Shown one piece after another: positions 16,799 to 24,969 of a stretch of DNA of 35,410 bases. Positions within the stretch are counted from its first letter, which is position 1; each line of letters begins with the position of its first letter. The stretch comes from Litchfieldia alkalitelluris (GTDB taxonomy: Bacteria; Bacillota; Bacilli; Bacillales; Salisediminibacteriaceae), in contig NZ_KZ119600.1 of NCBI RefSeq assembly GCF_002153425.1, forward strand, positions 4,345,273 to 4,380,682. The letters run 5' to 3'. The position numbers and the translations under genes were made by a program. The notes beneath the pieces are model-generated. The model was given only the letters and a program-made list of their open reading frames with translations. It was not told the origin of the DNA and searched no databases.

Positions 16799-17314
16799 CA
16801 CTTCATAATGCAGTTCTACGAATTGATTATAGGTTCTTGTACCTTTTAATTTTAGATCTAACTTTAATTTACCTTCTTTAAATAGTGGTATTCCATTTCC
16901 AATTATAGTAGGAGCAATTGTTACAATCATTTCATCGACCATCTTTTCTTTTAAAAAAGAGTGTAGCAATTCTCCACCACCAACAATCCAAATATTTTTG
17001 CCACCCTGTTTTATTAGTTCCTGTGTAAAACTAGTGATATTTTCATTGATAAAACTAACATTTTCGTTATCCTCGATTGGAGACCTTGAAAAGACATAAC
17101 ACTCTTTGTCTTTATATGGGAATTCTCCTATCCCCTGTTGAATAATCCAGTCATAAGTTTTTCTGCCCATTAGTATCGTATCAACAGTTTCATAAAACTC
17201 TGAATAGCCATTGTCACCTTCTCCATCAACCTTAAATAACCAATCTAACGACTCATCTTTTGTGGCTATGTAGCCGTCTAAACTGGTCGCAATAAATAAA
17301 ACTAATTTTCTCAT
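16790..17314 (-). CDS. RibD C-terminal/dihydrofolate reductase-like protein
   Basis: This 174-residue protein has the dihydrofolate reductase-like fold of the RibD C-terminal family (YyaP/YwjB-like), an NADPH-dependent reductase group. ATSLDGYIATKDESLDWL at the N-terminus, TILMGRKTYDWI (about 46-57) and NIWIVGGGELLHSFL (about 107-121) are the diagnostic parts. AAGGGGGGAT precedes the ATG. Such genes are common as single accessory genes in Bacillus; the substrate is not known, and trimethoprim-type resistance should not be assumed. Confidence 0.85.
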   Translation of the reverse strand: MRKLVLFIATSLDGYIATKDESLDWLFKVDGEGDNGYSEFYETVDTILMGRKTYDWIIQQGIGEFPYKDKECYVFSRSPIEDNENVSFINENITSFTQELIKQGGKNIWIVGGGELLHSFLKEKMVDEMIVTIAPTIIGNGIPLFKEGKLKLDLKLKGTRTYNQFVELHYEVKK

Positions 17315-17386
17315 AATATCCCCCCTTGATGTTAATTTGTTCCGTACAAATATCTCAACCGTAACGTCAAACCACTATACCCCCAT

Positions 17387-17998
17387 CTACAAAAACTCAG
17401 GTAACTTATTTTTATACATATCAATAACATTCGTACTCTGTTTTAAAACCGTCATCGTTTTTATATTCGGTTTCACAAAAATTACAGGGTAGTCCTTCTC
17501 ATCAAGCTCCTCATTTACGGAAAAAGCTAGTTTTTCTTCGTCTAATGAGAATTCGGCTTCTACGCCCTTTTTGTTGCCACGAGCATCTACCCTTATCCAT
17601 CTGTTTAGAGAGCTTAAATAAACTGCATTTAAAGCATGGATACAATAGCCTCCTTCTGGCGTATCAAACAACATTAGTCGTTGATAACAGAAGCCAGTTG
17701 GTATTCCTTGTGAACGCAATAGTGATGCTAATAAGTTTGATTTTGCATAGCAAATCCCTTCTTTTTGTTCCAAAACTTCAGATGCTGTACATGTAACGTG
17801 TTTCCCTTGTATATCCCAAGAGTGAGCTATTTCGTCGCGTACAAACTCGAAAGCTACTTTCGTTTTTTCCACTTCTGTTTGACTTGTGTTAAAAAGCTCC
17901 TCTGCTTTTTCCCTTATCAATAGGTCCGAATAATTCACTTCTTCCAACTCTAGCAAATAATCTTCTAGCTTGTCAGACTCACATATCATTTTTTGCAA
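17387..17998 (-). CDS. transglutaminase-like domain protein
   Basis: This 203-residue cytosolic protein has a transglutaminase/protease-like core. The catalytic triad is readable: C83 in QKEGICYAKSNLLASLLRS, H121 in YCIHALNAVYL, and D138 in RWIRVDARGNK. The start is ambiguous: TTG 17998 lies 4-5 bases from GGGGGCGGG, while ATG 17989 is 14 bases away, so I keep the TTG. It follows the NUDIX gene (upstream on the minus strand) by 41 bases. Function beyond thiol hydrolase or transferase activity is unknown. Confidence 0.83.
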   Translation of the reverse strand: MQKMICESDKLEDYLLELEEVNYSDLLIREKAEELFNTSQTEVEKTKVAFEFVRDEIAHSWDIQGKHVTCTASEVLEQKEGICYAKSNLLASLLRSQGIPTGFCYQRLMLFDTPEGGYCIHALNAVYLSSLNRWIRVDARGNKKGVEAEFSLDEEKLAFSVNEELDEKDYPVIFVKPNIKTMTVLKQSTNVIDMYKNKLPEFL

Positions 17999-18039
17999 AA
18001 ATCCCGCCCCCTTTTGTTCATTTTGTAGAATAACTTACT

Positions 18040-18453
18040 TTAAGAATACTTTTTTATACACTCTATTAGGAACTCTCTATCTTCTGAAAAACTTAATCGC
18101 AGTTCCTTTAATTCGTCTATTTTTTCCCAGGCAATGTCATATATCAAATGGTCAGGATCTTGAAGTCTTCGTTCCCCACCAATAACTTTCACCAAGAAAT
18201 AATGGACCTTATAAGAAATATTGATGTCTTCAGAAAAACCATTTTTCACTTTAATTTCCTTGATAACTTCCACATCATAACCTGTTTCTTCATGGACTTC
18301 CCTTACACAACATGCTTCATAGGATTCGTCTTTCTCTTTACCACCTGAAGGTACAGACCAACGTTTTTCTTCATCAGGAGTTCCTTGCAGCACCATTAAA
18401 ATCTCCCCGTTTTCATTGATACAGACACCAGAAGAGCCAAACCATCGTTGCAT
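18040..18453 (-). CDS. NUDIX hydrolase
   Basis: This 137-residue NUDIX pyrophosphohydrolase cleaves nucleoside diphosphate-linked substrates. The NUDIX box GGKEKDESYEACCVREVHEE followed by TGYDV fits GX5EX7REUXEEXGU in full, so metal binding and activity are expected. The start ATG has AGGGGGC upstream. It is one of five NUDIX genes in the 18-33 kb region, each sequence-distinct. Confidence 0.9.
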   Translation of the reverse strand: MQRWFGSSGVCINENGEILMVLQGTPDEEKRWSVPSGGKEKDESYEACCVREVHEETGYDVEVIKEIKVKNGFSEDINISYKVHYFLVKVIGGERRLQDPDHLIYDIAWEKIDELKELRLSFSEDREFLIECIKKYS

Positions 18454-18506
18454 GAAGATGCCCCCTATTTAAGTTTTAGCGTATTCTAGTTAGACCTAAA
18501 TTTAAA

Positions 18507-18938
18507 TCACATATGCCAGTCCTGACTCCACTGTTTAGGTATGCTCACCCCTGACTGTCTAAGTGCAACAAAGTACTGTCCTTGATGAATCCCTTCGTGT
18601 TGTATCGCTGTACCTAGTAATTCCATTACCGATAAGTATTCCGCACCCATTTTTACTGTCTCGAATTTTGTTTGATTAAATTCAACTACTAATTCTTCCA
18701 TACTTCGTTCTAGCTCATCTATCAAACTAAGTTCGTCTGATGTCACTGCGCCTGGAAATTGCACACTCCCTGTTTTCAACCCGTCACGATAAACAACCCT
18801 TACACGAATCATATGTTTAAAGAGCTTTCTCAATGTTCCTAACTCTGGTGCTAATTGAATATCCCATTTAGTTTCTGGAACTTCTTTAGCCAACGCGTTA
18901 GTCATTTTAGCTGCATATATAAATCCATTTGCGTCCAT
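18507..18938 (-). CDS. DinB-family protein
   Basis: This 143-residue four-helix-bundle protein is of the DinB/YfiT type, which typically binds a divalent metal through three histidines and is linked to thiol-dependent transfer reactions or damage response. KHMIRVRVVYRDGL near 41-54 and AIQHEGIHQGQYF near 112-124 provide the histidines. GGAGGAGG lies 8 bases upstream of the ATG. Repeat copy B starts 25 bases upstream of the gene. Confidence 0.85.
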   Translation of the reverse strand: MDANGFIYAAKMTNALAKEVPETKWDIQLAPELGTLRKLFKHMIRVRVVYRDGLKTGSVQFPGAVTSDELSLIDELERSMEELVVEFNQTKFETVKMGAEYLSVMELLGTAIQHEGIHQGQYFVALRQSGVSIPKQWSQDWHM

Positions 18939-18962
18939 CTAGTTAGCCTCCTCCATCGCTAA

Positions 18963-19106
18963 GTTACCAGTTAATGTTGTCTGCGCACAAATATATTTCC
19001 TCGTGCCAAAATTAGCAAACCGCTATATAACAAGGTTTTCGACCTGCACTTCCGCCAAAGAATTCCAATTTATGTATGTTGGTCGTGCGCAACATTACCA
19101 GCTAAC
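18963..19106. repeat. long interspersed repeat, copy B
   Basis: About 144 bp from GTTACCAGTTAATGTTG to CAACATTACCAGCTAAC, with CAAACCGCTATATAACAAGG in the centre. The TAG stop of the GNAT gene at 19106-19549 straddles the right border. Confidence 0.88.
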
Positions 19107-19549
19107 TAGGTTTCCCACAAATACATCGATTCCGTTTCGCCGACCTTTTTCATTCCTAACTTTTCCAAAACGCGGATCGAGCCATGATTATTTTGCAGTG
19201 TTTCAGCCTTTACTCTTTCTACAGTAGGCGTATTTAGGGCCCAATGTATAAGTGCGCCAACAGCTTCTGTAGCGTAGCCTTTGTTCCAATATTCCTCCAG
19301 CAAACCATAGCCAACTTCCACAACTTTATTTTTATCAGGCTTACCCTTAAAACCGATGTCTCCAATCACCTCACCATCTGACTTTCGCACAACAAACCAA
19401 CACCCCCAATATAACAAAGAGGAGTCCGCCGCCAACTCCTCCAGATAGCTTGTGATATGTGGATCCAAATCATAATTACGATCTTGGGCTATTACAACTG
19501 AGTCAGCTGTGCATGGTATGATTTTCAATCTATTTGTTTCTAGTTCCAT
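19106..19549 (-). CDS. GNAT acetyltransferase (RimJ/RimL-like)
   Basis: This 147-residue GCN5-related N-acetyltransferase transfers acetyl from acetyl-CoA to an amine. The N-terminal LETNRLKIIPCT, the acetyl-CoA region VEVGYGLLEEYWNKGYATEA (about 76-95) and NNHGSIRVLEKLGMKKVGE are typical. GGAGGTATTT lies upstream of the ATG. Its start overlaps the stop of a truncated GNAT frame, so the two may have been transcribed together. Its stop coincides with the border of repeat copy B. Confidence 0.88.
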   Translation of the reverse strand: MELETNRLKIIPCTADSVVIAQDRNYDLDPHITSYLEELAADSSLLYWGCWFVVRKSDGEVIGDIGFKGKPDKNKVVEVGYGLLEEYWNKGYATEAVGALIHWALNTPTVERVKAETLQNNHGSIRVLEKLGMKKVGETESMYLWET

Positions 19550-19713
19550 TTCGGTAAATACCTCCTGCTCGTCTCCTCTAAAGAATACACGTCTAGCATT
19601 GGACTTGTAGTTGTCGTAACTTCTAGATCATTTCTCCATAGATAATACTTTTCGATATCTGATTTTTCCATTTTCCGTAGTCTAATATTATTTGAATGAA
19701 ACAAAAACACCAT
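19540..19713 (-). pseudogene. truncated GNAT acetyltransferase (N-terminal fragment)
   Basis: An open frame of 57 codons starting at ATG 19713 reads like the first third of a RimJ/RimL-type acetyltransferase: NNIRLRKMEKSDIEKYYLWR, then LEVTTTTSPML and DVYSLEET. It stops in TAG at 19540, overlapping the ATG of the intact GNAT gene in a different frame. The acetyl-CoA binding half is missing. GGAAGGTGG lies just upstream, so it may still be translated. I read it as the remains of a second acetyltransferase truncated at the junction with the next gene. Confidence 0.65.
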
Positions 19714-19767
19714 CCACCTTCCATTCTATTAATCTAATTATGATAAACGATTAAACCTCCTTTGAAA

Positions 19768-20517
19768 TTATCCTTTTTTGGAAGCTTTAATAATAAATGT
19801 AGCAGGGACTAACTCTGCTTTTTGTGTTGAGTACCACTTTGAAGCATCTTCAGATGGCGTGTTAGGTAACTCCACATCATCGATTACCTTTTCAATGGTA
19901 AAGCCACATTCTATTAGTGTATTAATATATGTAGTTAGTTTCCTATGATAGGTCACAACATTGTTATGCCAAGCTTCATTGTACTCAGGTCCCTCTAAAA
20001 CATAAGATTTATGGAGTGTAAATGTGGACTGTTCATAAGACAAACGATCGTGTATTGGGTGCTCCCAACTAAAGACAAAGATCCCTCCTGGCTTTAAGTA
20101 GTTATGGACATTTGTCAACGTACGTTTTAAATCATACGTCCATCCCAACGCATAAATGGAATATACAATATCAAAATAGTTGCTTGGTAATCCGGGATTT
20201 TCCTCCATTGGGGACTCAAATAAGGATACTTTGACTTGTTGGTCTGCCAATACTTCCTTTGCTGTTTCTACTTGCTTTGTTGTAAGATCTAATCCCCACA
20301 ATTCATCTGCTCCTTGACTCCCCATGTATTGTAAAGAATGCCCGCTTCCACAACCAACGTCTAATACCTTTTGACCTGAGATATTACCAAGTAATTTAAG
20401 TTTGTCTTCGTTCATAGCAAATGGACCATATTCAGGAAGAGCCGTTCTCCCGAAAAATCGTTCTGCTGCTTTTTCCCAACCAGCCTTATTTATATTTAAT
20501 ATTTCACTAGCTTTCAT
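19768..20517 (-). CDS. class I SAM-dependent methyltransferase
   Basis: This 249-residue methyltransferase has SAM-binding motif I VLDVGCGSGHSLQYMGS, an acidic motif II LWGLDLTTKQVETAKE and a post-I region FDIVYSIYALGWTYDLKRTL. The target is unknown. I chose ATG 20517 because GAGGGGATAAG precedes it. The frame continues upstream to TTG 20574, and another AGAGGAGGAG lies before an in-frame ATC near 20586, which may mark a lost start of a longer form. Confidence 0.85.
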   Translation of the reverse strand: MKASEILNINKAGWEKAAERFFGRTALPEYGPFAMNEDKLKLLGNISGQKVLDVGCGSGHSLQYMGSQGADELWGLDLTTKQVETAKEVLADQQVKVSLFESPMEENPGLPSNYFDIVYSIYALGWTYDLKRTLTNVHNYLKPGGIFVFSWEHPIHDRLSYEQSTFTLHKSYVLEGPEYNEAWHNNVVTYHRKLTTYINTLIECGFTIEKVIDDVELPNTPSEDASKWYSTQKAELVPATFIIKASKKG

Positions 20518-20903
20518 CTTATCCCCTCTTTGCACATTATCAATTTTATTTTTGCCGCTTTCGTCTTCTATCAATTCTTTAAATGCGATGAAACTCCTCC
20601 TCTAGAAATAAATATCAAACCTTTTTTGGAGAAAAAATCGTAGTTGCTTTTAGAGGAATATATAAACTTTCATAAAAAGAAATAGATTTATTTATATAGT
20701 CGGTACTGATACTTTCATAAATATATTTCAATGTCTCGTCCGTTCAATTTGTTTTTTCCATCTATAACAAAACAACTGGTAAATTATGTGTTACACTTTA
20801 TTTAGAAATACTGGGTTGGCTATAACTAAGTGAACGGGTTCAGAGGTTTGACTTGGCAATTATCAGCAGCAAAATTTATGCGAGTTGTAAAGGAGGCTTT
20901 TGC
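20518..20903. other. intergenic region between divergent genes
   Basis: This AT-rich stretch separates the methyltransferase from the small membrane protein gene. I see no gene, only the possible leader codons of the methyltransferase (to about 20590). Confidence 0.4.
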
Positions 20904-21122
20904 ATGTTAGCACAATATCTGTGGGCTAAATGGGTCGGGATCATCATTAAGAATTCCATTTATATCGGCATAGTCTTGTTGGCTTTTTATGGTGTTGAAA
21001 AACTGTTTAACACTACATTTAACTACCTTACGCTTCTTTTAGGTGGATTAATTTCTCTCATTATCCTAGAAATAATCGAGTATAAAAAATGGTTAAGAAA
21101 TGGTGCAACTTCCAAGGGATAA
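20904..21122 (+). CDS. small two-helix membrane protein
   Basis: This 72-residue protein has two predicted membrane helices (about 12-30 and 36-57) and a charged C-terminus. AAAGGAGG seven bases before ATG 20904 defines the start; the frame is open further upstream but without a site. No family is recognised. It is isolated on the plus strand between two minus-strand genes. Confidence 0.65.
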   Translation: MLAQYLWAKWVGIIIKNSIYIGIVLLAFYGVEKLFNTTFNYLTLLLGGLISLIILEIIEYKKWLRNGATSKG

Positions 21123-21232
21123 AGAACATCAATTCCAACAGCTGTGTTCTTATGTTGAAAAGGCGATTAATACTAAAAATAGAAACGTGTGATGGTTATA
21201 TTCCCCTGATTTAAAACATTTGTTATTCTTCA

Positions 21233-21832
21233 TCATCCAATTTTTAGAATACAAGATTCAGTATTGGCGTTATTATGAAAATAGTCTTCTTGGAGAATAC
21301 CACAAACTGCACAGTCCTTGTATTGATTTTTATAATTTCGAATCATGTGTCTGATCATTCCCTCTTGCTCCATTCCAACTTTTCTCATGATTCTTCCCGA
21401 AGCTGGATTATCCATGTTATGTGATCCTGATATCTTGTGAAGATTCATGTGCTTAAAGCCAAACTCCACAACCGCTTTTAAAGCTTCCGTGCCATATCCC
21501 TGATTCCACCATTTGTGTCCAATTGAATAACTAACCTCACAGTTGTCAGTAGAGCTGTCAAAATTATAAAAATCAATTTCCCCAATGAGTACACCATTAT
21601 GTTTTAATTCAATGCCCCAATAGCAAAAATCTGTTTTTTCATATCCACTAATGACTTTTTCCACACGCTCTGATGTCTCCGAAATAGATTTGTGTGGAGC
21701 ATTCACACGATGATCTGCCACACGTTCATCTGATAACCAATGGTCAAAAGCAGCTTGAGTATCCCTTATATACATCTTCCTTAAAATAAGGCGCTCCGTT
21801 TCTATTTTCGGCGTTCCTAAAAAGTTAACCAT
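21233..21832 (-). CDS. GNAT acetyltransferase (RimJ/RimL-like)
   Basis: This 199-residue acetyltransferase has LGTPKIETERLILRKMYIRD at the N-terminus, the acetyl-CoA motif SYSIGHKWWNQGYGTEALKA and NMDNPASGRIMRKVGMEQEG. This pattern is typical of ribosomal-protein or small-molecule N-acetyltransferases. AGAGGTGACAT precedes the ATG. The C-terminal 20 residues are less conserved in appearance. Confidence 0.88.
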   Translation of the reverse strand: MVNFLGTPKIETERLILRKMYIRDTQAAFDHWLSDERVADHRVNAPHKSISETSERVEKVISGYEKTDFCYWGIELKHNGVLIGEIDFYNFDSSTDNCEVSYSIGHKWWNQGYGTEALKAVVEFGFKHMNLHKISGSHNMDNPASGRIMRKVGMEQEGMIRHMIRNYKNQYKDCAVCGILQEDYFHNNANTESCILKIG

Positions 21833-21981
21833 ATGTCACCTCTTTACTTTAATCTTCAATTCTTCTAATTTAGTTTCAAGTTTTTCGAACCTCGTAATCC
21901 ACAAGTTGGTTTTGGAAGCCGTCGTCAGTCGTGGAAAGCGACGATGTTGAAGAGTTATAGATATGATTTGATAAAAACCGA

Positions 21982-22308
21982 TTACATTTCGAAAAAACTT
22001 TGTCTTTCTACTTTACAAACTCTGATGGCGTAGTTTTGGTACCAAGTGGATTTCCCTTTTTCCTGTGCAACTTTGTGAGCAGAATTCTCTTTCCATTTCT
22101 TAATAGATTCTAAGGAATCCCAATAGGAAACGGTAATTCCTAATCCTTCATCACGAGCACTTTCGACGCCTAAAAAACCTGTTTGCTTTGAAGCCAACGC
22201 AACCATTTTTTCCGCCATTTCCCCGTAACCAGCAACATCCTCAGAACGCTGTGAAGAGAAAATCACGGCATAATAAGGTGGTTCTGGAGTTTTTGCAAAA
22301 CCATTCAT
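21982..22308 (-). CDS. antibiotic biosynthesis monooxygenase (ABM)-like protein
   Basis: This 108-residue ferredoxin-like alpha-beta barrel protein resembles the ABM superfamily. PYYAVIFSSQRSED and ITVSYWDSLESIKKWKENSA followed by HKVAQEKGK are typical; the WKENSAH segment is common to the group. Members include small cofactor-free monooxygenases and heme-degrading enzymes, but the substrate here is unknown. GGAGGGAC supports ATG 22308 rather than the in-frame TTG five codons upstream. Confidence 0.8.
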   Translation of the reverse strand: MNGFAKTPEPPYYAVIFSSQRSEDVAGYGEMAEKMVALASKQTGFLGVESARDEGLGITVSYWDSLESIKKWKENSAHKVAQEKGKSTWYQNYAIRVCKVERQSFFEM

Positions 22309-22422
22309 GTTTCGTCCCTCCAATTCAACTTATTTAATATACTTAATTAATTTGTAACTAACTTTATAGTATTAACCTCTTAATTTCTTATACTTCTATA
22401 TTTAGTAACTAACTTAATAGTA

Positions 22423-23178
22423 TTAATCTTTTATTCGATACCAATATTTATATACCTCTTCGAAACCCAATTTCGAATAAAGATTTAGGGCTGGACGATT
22501 CGTTGATACAACTTGGAGATATGCATTTTCTGCACCATTTTTCTTCCCCCAATTAACAAGCGTAAAAATCAACTGTTTTGCATATCCTTTATTCCTATGC
22601 TTTATATCAGTGACTATATCAAACAGCCCTATGAACTCGTCATCTAAAACGCCCATTCCACATGCAATAGGTTCGTTTCTGTTATTAATAATAGATACAT
22701 AGCAAACTTCTGGAACGATACTCTGTAACATCTTTTTTAATGTAGTCTGATCAGTAGCCTTTACATTATTTAATGTACAAAAAGCACGAAACCATTTTTC
22801 ATCAAAGTGATGGTTAATGTTAACGTTACTCGCTGGCTCTACTTCGTCCACTCTATTAAGTGGTAACAATTGTACACTTGTTAATCCCTCTAATTTGTAT
22901 CCTGCCCCGTCAAGAATACTGTCTAAGTCCACCGGGATCACATTGGTAGTAAGTTTATAAACTACTTTTAGGTTCTTGTCTCGATATATTTTGCTCATTC
23001 TTTCTATTTTATCTTTTATCTCTTCATTCGAAGGGTAAATTGGGTTAATAGAATTTGCTCTTTTTGTATACCCATTAGCAAATCTTAATATCCAGCCGTC
23101 AACCATTTGTGTTTGAAGAGCTGGAAGGGCATTTATTGATAGTTCTTCAATTTTTTGTATGATATTCTTATTACTCAT
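22423..23178 (-). CDS. GNAT acetyltransferase, two-domain type
   Basis: This 251-residue protein starts INALPALQTQMVDGWILRFA, seen in Bacillus acetyltransferases with an extra N-terminal domain, and carries the GNAT core at the C-terminal half (GLFDIVTDIKHRNKGYAKQL, then NRPALNLYSKLGFEEVYKYW). The ribosome binding site is weak. Its ATG lies 10 bases past the stop of a decayed frame, suggesting it was once the second gene of a coupled pair. Confidence 0.87.
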   Translation of the reverse strand: MSNKNIIQKIEELSINALPALQTQMVDGWILRFANGYTKRANSINPIYPSNEEIKDKIERMSKIYRDKNLKVVYKLTTNVIPVDLDSILDGAGYKLEGLTSVQLLPLNRVDEVEPASNVNINHHFDEKWFRAFCTLNNVKATDQTTLKKMLQSIVPEVCYVSIINNRNEPIACGMGVLDDEFIGLFDIVTDIKHRNKGYAKQLIFTLVNWGKKNGAENAYLQVVSTNRPALNLYSKLGFEEVYKYWYRIKD

Positions 23179-23187
23179 CAGACATCA

Positions 23188-23330
23188 TCATTTCCCTTCC
23201 CCATATTCCACCTTCATGACTTCAACCAATTTTTCTGTTATTTGTTTTCTTAAATCCCCATGTTTTTCATCACGATATTGCACTTCCTCAGAACGCCATA
23301 AATTATCGTCATATCGCCAGACTGGATAAG
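23188..23330 (-). pseudogene. 3' remnant of an unidentified gene
   Basis: One minus-strand frame reads continuously for about 47 codons (PYPVWRYDDNLWRSEEVQYR, then ending VMKVEYGEGK and TGA). The composition is protein-like but no start is present; upstream it is cut off by a dispersed hairpin repeat at 23331. I read it as the C-terminal end of a lost gene that was coupled to the GNAT gene at 22423. Family not recognised. Confidence 0.5.
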
Positions 23331-23355
23331 GCAGGGACGGTTCTTGCGTTCACGA
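23331..23355. repeat. dispersed GAACCGTCCC hairpin, half copy
   Basis: GCAGGGACGGTTCTTGCGTT matches one arm and core of the dispersed hairpin. It marks the break point of the truncated gene to its left. Confidence 0.65.
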
Positions 23356-23477
23356 AACTTTGCTTCTTTGTTTATTTTTGAAACTAAAATGTATGTTTAG
23401 AGAATGATAGTCAGGTAAAGTGAAGTGTACTGATAATTCAGAAAACTATAGACAGTAAAACGCCATATAGTAGTTTA

Positions 23478-24056
23478 TTATTTTAAGTGTTTTGTACAGT
23501 TATACAGACTACAATCCCATGTACCTTCTGAGTGATTTAAAATCGTTAATGCAGTATTATCAATTTTTGTTTTCTTGTATTTTTCAGGAAGTAATTGCTG
23601 CAATGTTAATCCGATTAACGCACCATGGCTAATAACCAATAATCGTTTTCCTTTATATGTCTTTACTATTTCTTGTAAAAAACCTATTCCTCTATTAGCA
23701 ACCTCGTCATGCTTTTCCATGCCAAGGTCTAAGTTCCGCCAATCACTTCCCCAGAGTTTTACTCTTTCCTCTTCGGTAGTTCCCTCAAGTTTCCCACAAT
23801 TAATCTCTCGAATTCTTTCATCAGAATTGTAAGTATTGATATCTATTTTACTTCCAATGATTTGAGCTGTCTCAACTGCTCTACCTAAATCACTTGTAAA
23901 AATCATATCCCATTTTTCCTCTTTTGATAATCTAATTCCAATGTCTAGTGCTTGTTTTCTTCCTAATTCATTCAAAGGAATATCAGAGATTCCTTGTGCC
24001 TTCCCTAAACTGTTCCACTCAGTTACTCCATGTCTAATTAGTCCAATGGTTGTCAT
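23478..24056 (-). CDS. histidine phosphatase family protein
   Basis: This 192-residue phosphoglycerate-mutase-like phosphatase has IGLIRHGVTEWN with the catalytic His at the N-terminus, TSDLGRAVETAQ with the phosphate-binding Arg, and LLVISHGALIGL with the second His. The likely reaction is phosphate monoester hydrolysis, substrate unknown. GGAGGTGG precedes the ATG. It is one of two such genes in the region. Confidence 0.9.
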   Translation of the reverse strand: MTTIGLIRHGVTEWNSLGKAQGISDIPLNELGRKQALDIGIRLSKEEKWDMIFTSDLGRAVETAQIIGSKIDINTYNSDERIREINCGKLEGTTEEERVKLWGSDWRNLDLGMEKHDEVANRGIGFLQEIVKTYKGKRLLVISHGALIGLTLQQLLPEKYKKTKIDNTALTILNHSEGTWDCSLYNCTKHLK

Positions 24057-24127
24057 TCTTCCACCTCCAATATGATTCTCGCAAGGCTTTTCGTTATCGT
24101 ATGGTTACCAGGTAAGGACGGCCTATA

Positions 24128-24318
24128 GTTACCAGTTAATGTTGTAAATAGGCAAATATGTTTCACTTCACCATAGTCACCAGTTAATGTTGCGAATAAG
24201 AAAATATGTTTCGTATCACCAACAATAACAAACCGCTATATGACAAGGTTTTCGAGCAACATAACTACCGGAATTTACAATTTATGTATGTTTCACGTGT
24301 GCAAAGTTACCAGCTAAC
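24128..24318. repeat. long interspersed repeat, copy C (partly duplicated)
   Basis: The left 48 bp is tandemly duplicated: GTTACCAGTTAATGTTG at 24128 and GTCACCAGTTAATGTTG at 24176. The standard centre (CAAACCGCTATATGACAAGG) and right end (CCAGCTAAC at 24318) follow. A further partial left end, GTTACCAGGTAAGG, lies at about 24104. It ends just before the promoter of the toxin-antitoxin pair. Confidence 0.85.
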
Positions 24319-24333
24319 TAGATTGACACCTTC

Positions 24334-24362
24334 TTATCACCTCAAAATTTATTGTGTATAAT
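24334..24362 (+). promoter_or_regulatory. promoter of toxin-antitoxin operon
   Basis: TATAAT at 24357-24362 is a perfect -10; TTATCA at 24334 gives 17-bp spacing as a weak -35. The consensus TTGACA at 24323 is too far away. It is 39 bases before the antitoxin start. Confidence 0.5.
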
Positions 24363-24400
24363 AGTAGTAATAAATCTTCTCCATACAAGGAGTGAAATCC

Positions 24401-24631
24401 ATGAGTATACGTAAAGAAGAACTGTATCGACTTGTAGACCAAGTAAAAGAAAAAGATGCGAAGCTAGTCTATGACCTTATTAAGGTTGTTATTGAAAAAG
24501 ATAACGAAGACAATATAATTGTCAGTGCAGATAACTCTCCCATTACTGAGTCAGAAAGAAAAATATTAAAGCAGGCTAAAAGTGATATAGAAAATGATGA
24601 TCTTTTGAATTGGGAAGAGATTAATGACTAG
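24401..24631 (+). CDS. antitoxin of type II toxin-antitoxin pair
   Basis: This 76-residue acidic helical protein (MSIRKEELYRLVDQVKEKDA, C-terminal ENDDLLNWEEIND) is encoded directly before a RelE-type toxin and overlaps it by 8 bases. This is the standard antitoxin position; the acidic C-terminus would cover the toxin. AAGGAGTGAAATCC supports ATG 24401; the in-frame GTG nine bases earlier lies in the ribosome binding site. It is likely to repress its own promoter. Confidence 0.8.
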   Translation: MSIRKEELYRLVDQVKEKDAKLVYDLIKVVIEKDNEDNIIVSADNSPITESERKILKQAKSDIENDDLLNWEEIND

Positions 24632-24890
24632 ATATCATGTGAAAATAAGAAAACCTGCTGCTAAATATTATCAAAAGCTTAGTCCAAAATTAAAGAATAA
24701 AGTTAAAGAAGTTATAAACCAACTTAGTGTTAATCCATATTCTATTCCTAATGTAAAACCATTAGAGGGGTCTAATCACGATGATTATCGAATTAGGATT
24801 GGTTCCCTCCGTTTGTTGTATCGTGTACAAAATGAACAACTAGTAATCATTGTCATTGATATTGGGCCAAGAGGAGATATATACAAGTAG
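24624..24890 (+). CDS. RelE/ParE-family toxin
   Basis: This 88-residue basic protein with the RelE fold has YHVKIRKPAAKYYQKLSPKL at the N-terminus, NPYSIPNVKPLEGS, then DDYRIRIGSLRLLYRV and the C-terminal strand VIDIGPRGDIYK. Members are mRNA interferases or gyrase inhibitors that act in the cytosol unless bound by the antitoxin. The conserved YRIRIGSLRLLY motif and the C-terminal R/Y residues suggest an active RelE-like toxin. Its position among array genes fits a stabilising addiction module. Confidence 0.87.
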   Translation: MTRYHVKIRKPAAKYYQKLSPKLKNKVKEVINQLSVNPYSIPNVKPLEGSNHDDYRIRIGSLRLLYRVQNEQLVIIVIDIGPRGDIYK

Positions 24891-24969
24891 AAACTCACAT
24901 CATACCTAACGACAGAGAAACGGATTTGAGAATATTCACCGCCTATTCGAAAGCATAGTTTTGAGATGC

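Noticed and set aside
21836-22012. Remnant of a gene between the ABM-like gene and a GNAT gene (ending KLETKLEELKIKVKR).
   Set aside because: No single frame stays open across the interval; the coding-like part is only about 28 codons before the stop, too short to support.
24323-24328. TTGACA as the -35 of the toxin-antitoxin promoter.
   Set aside because: It lies 28 bases from the clear TATAAT, too far for sigma-A.
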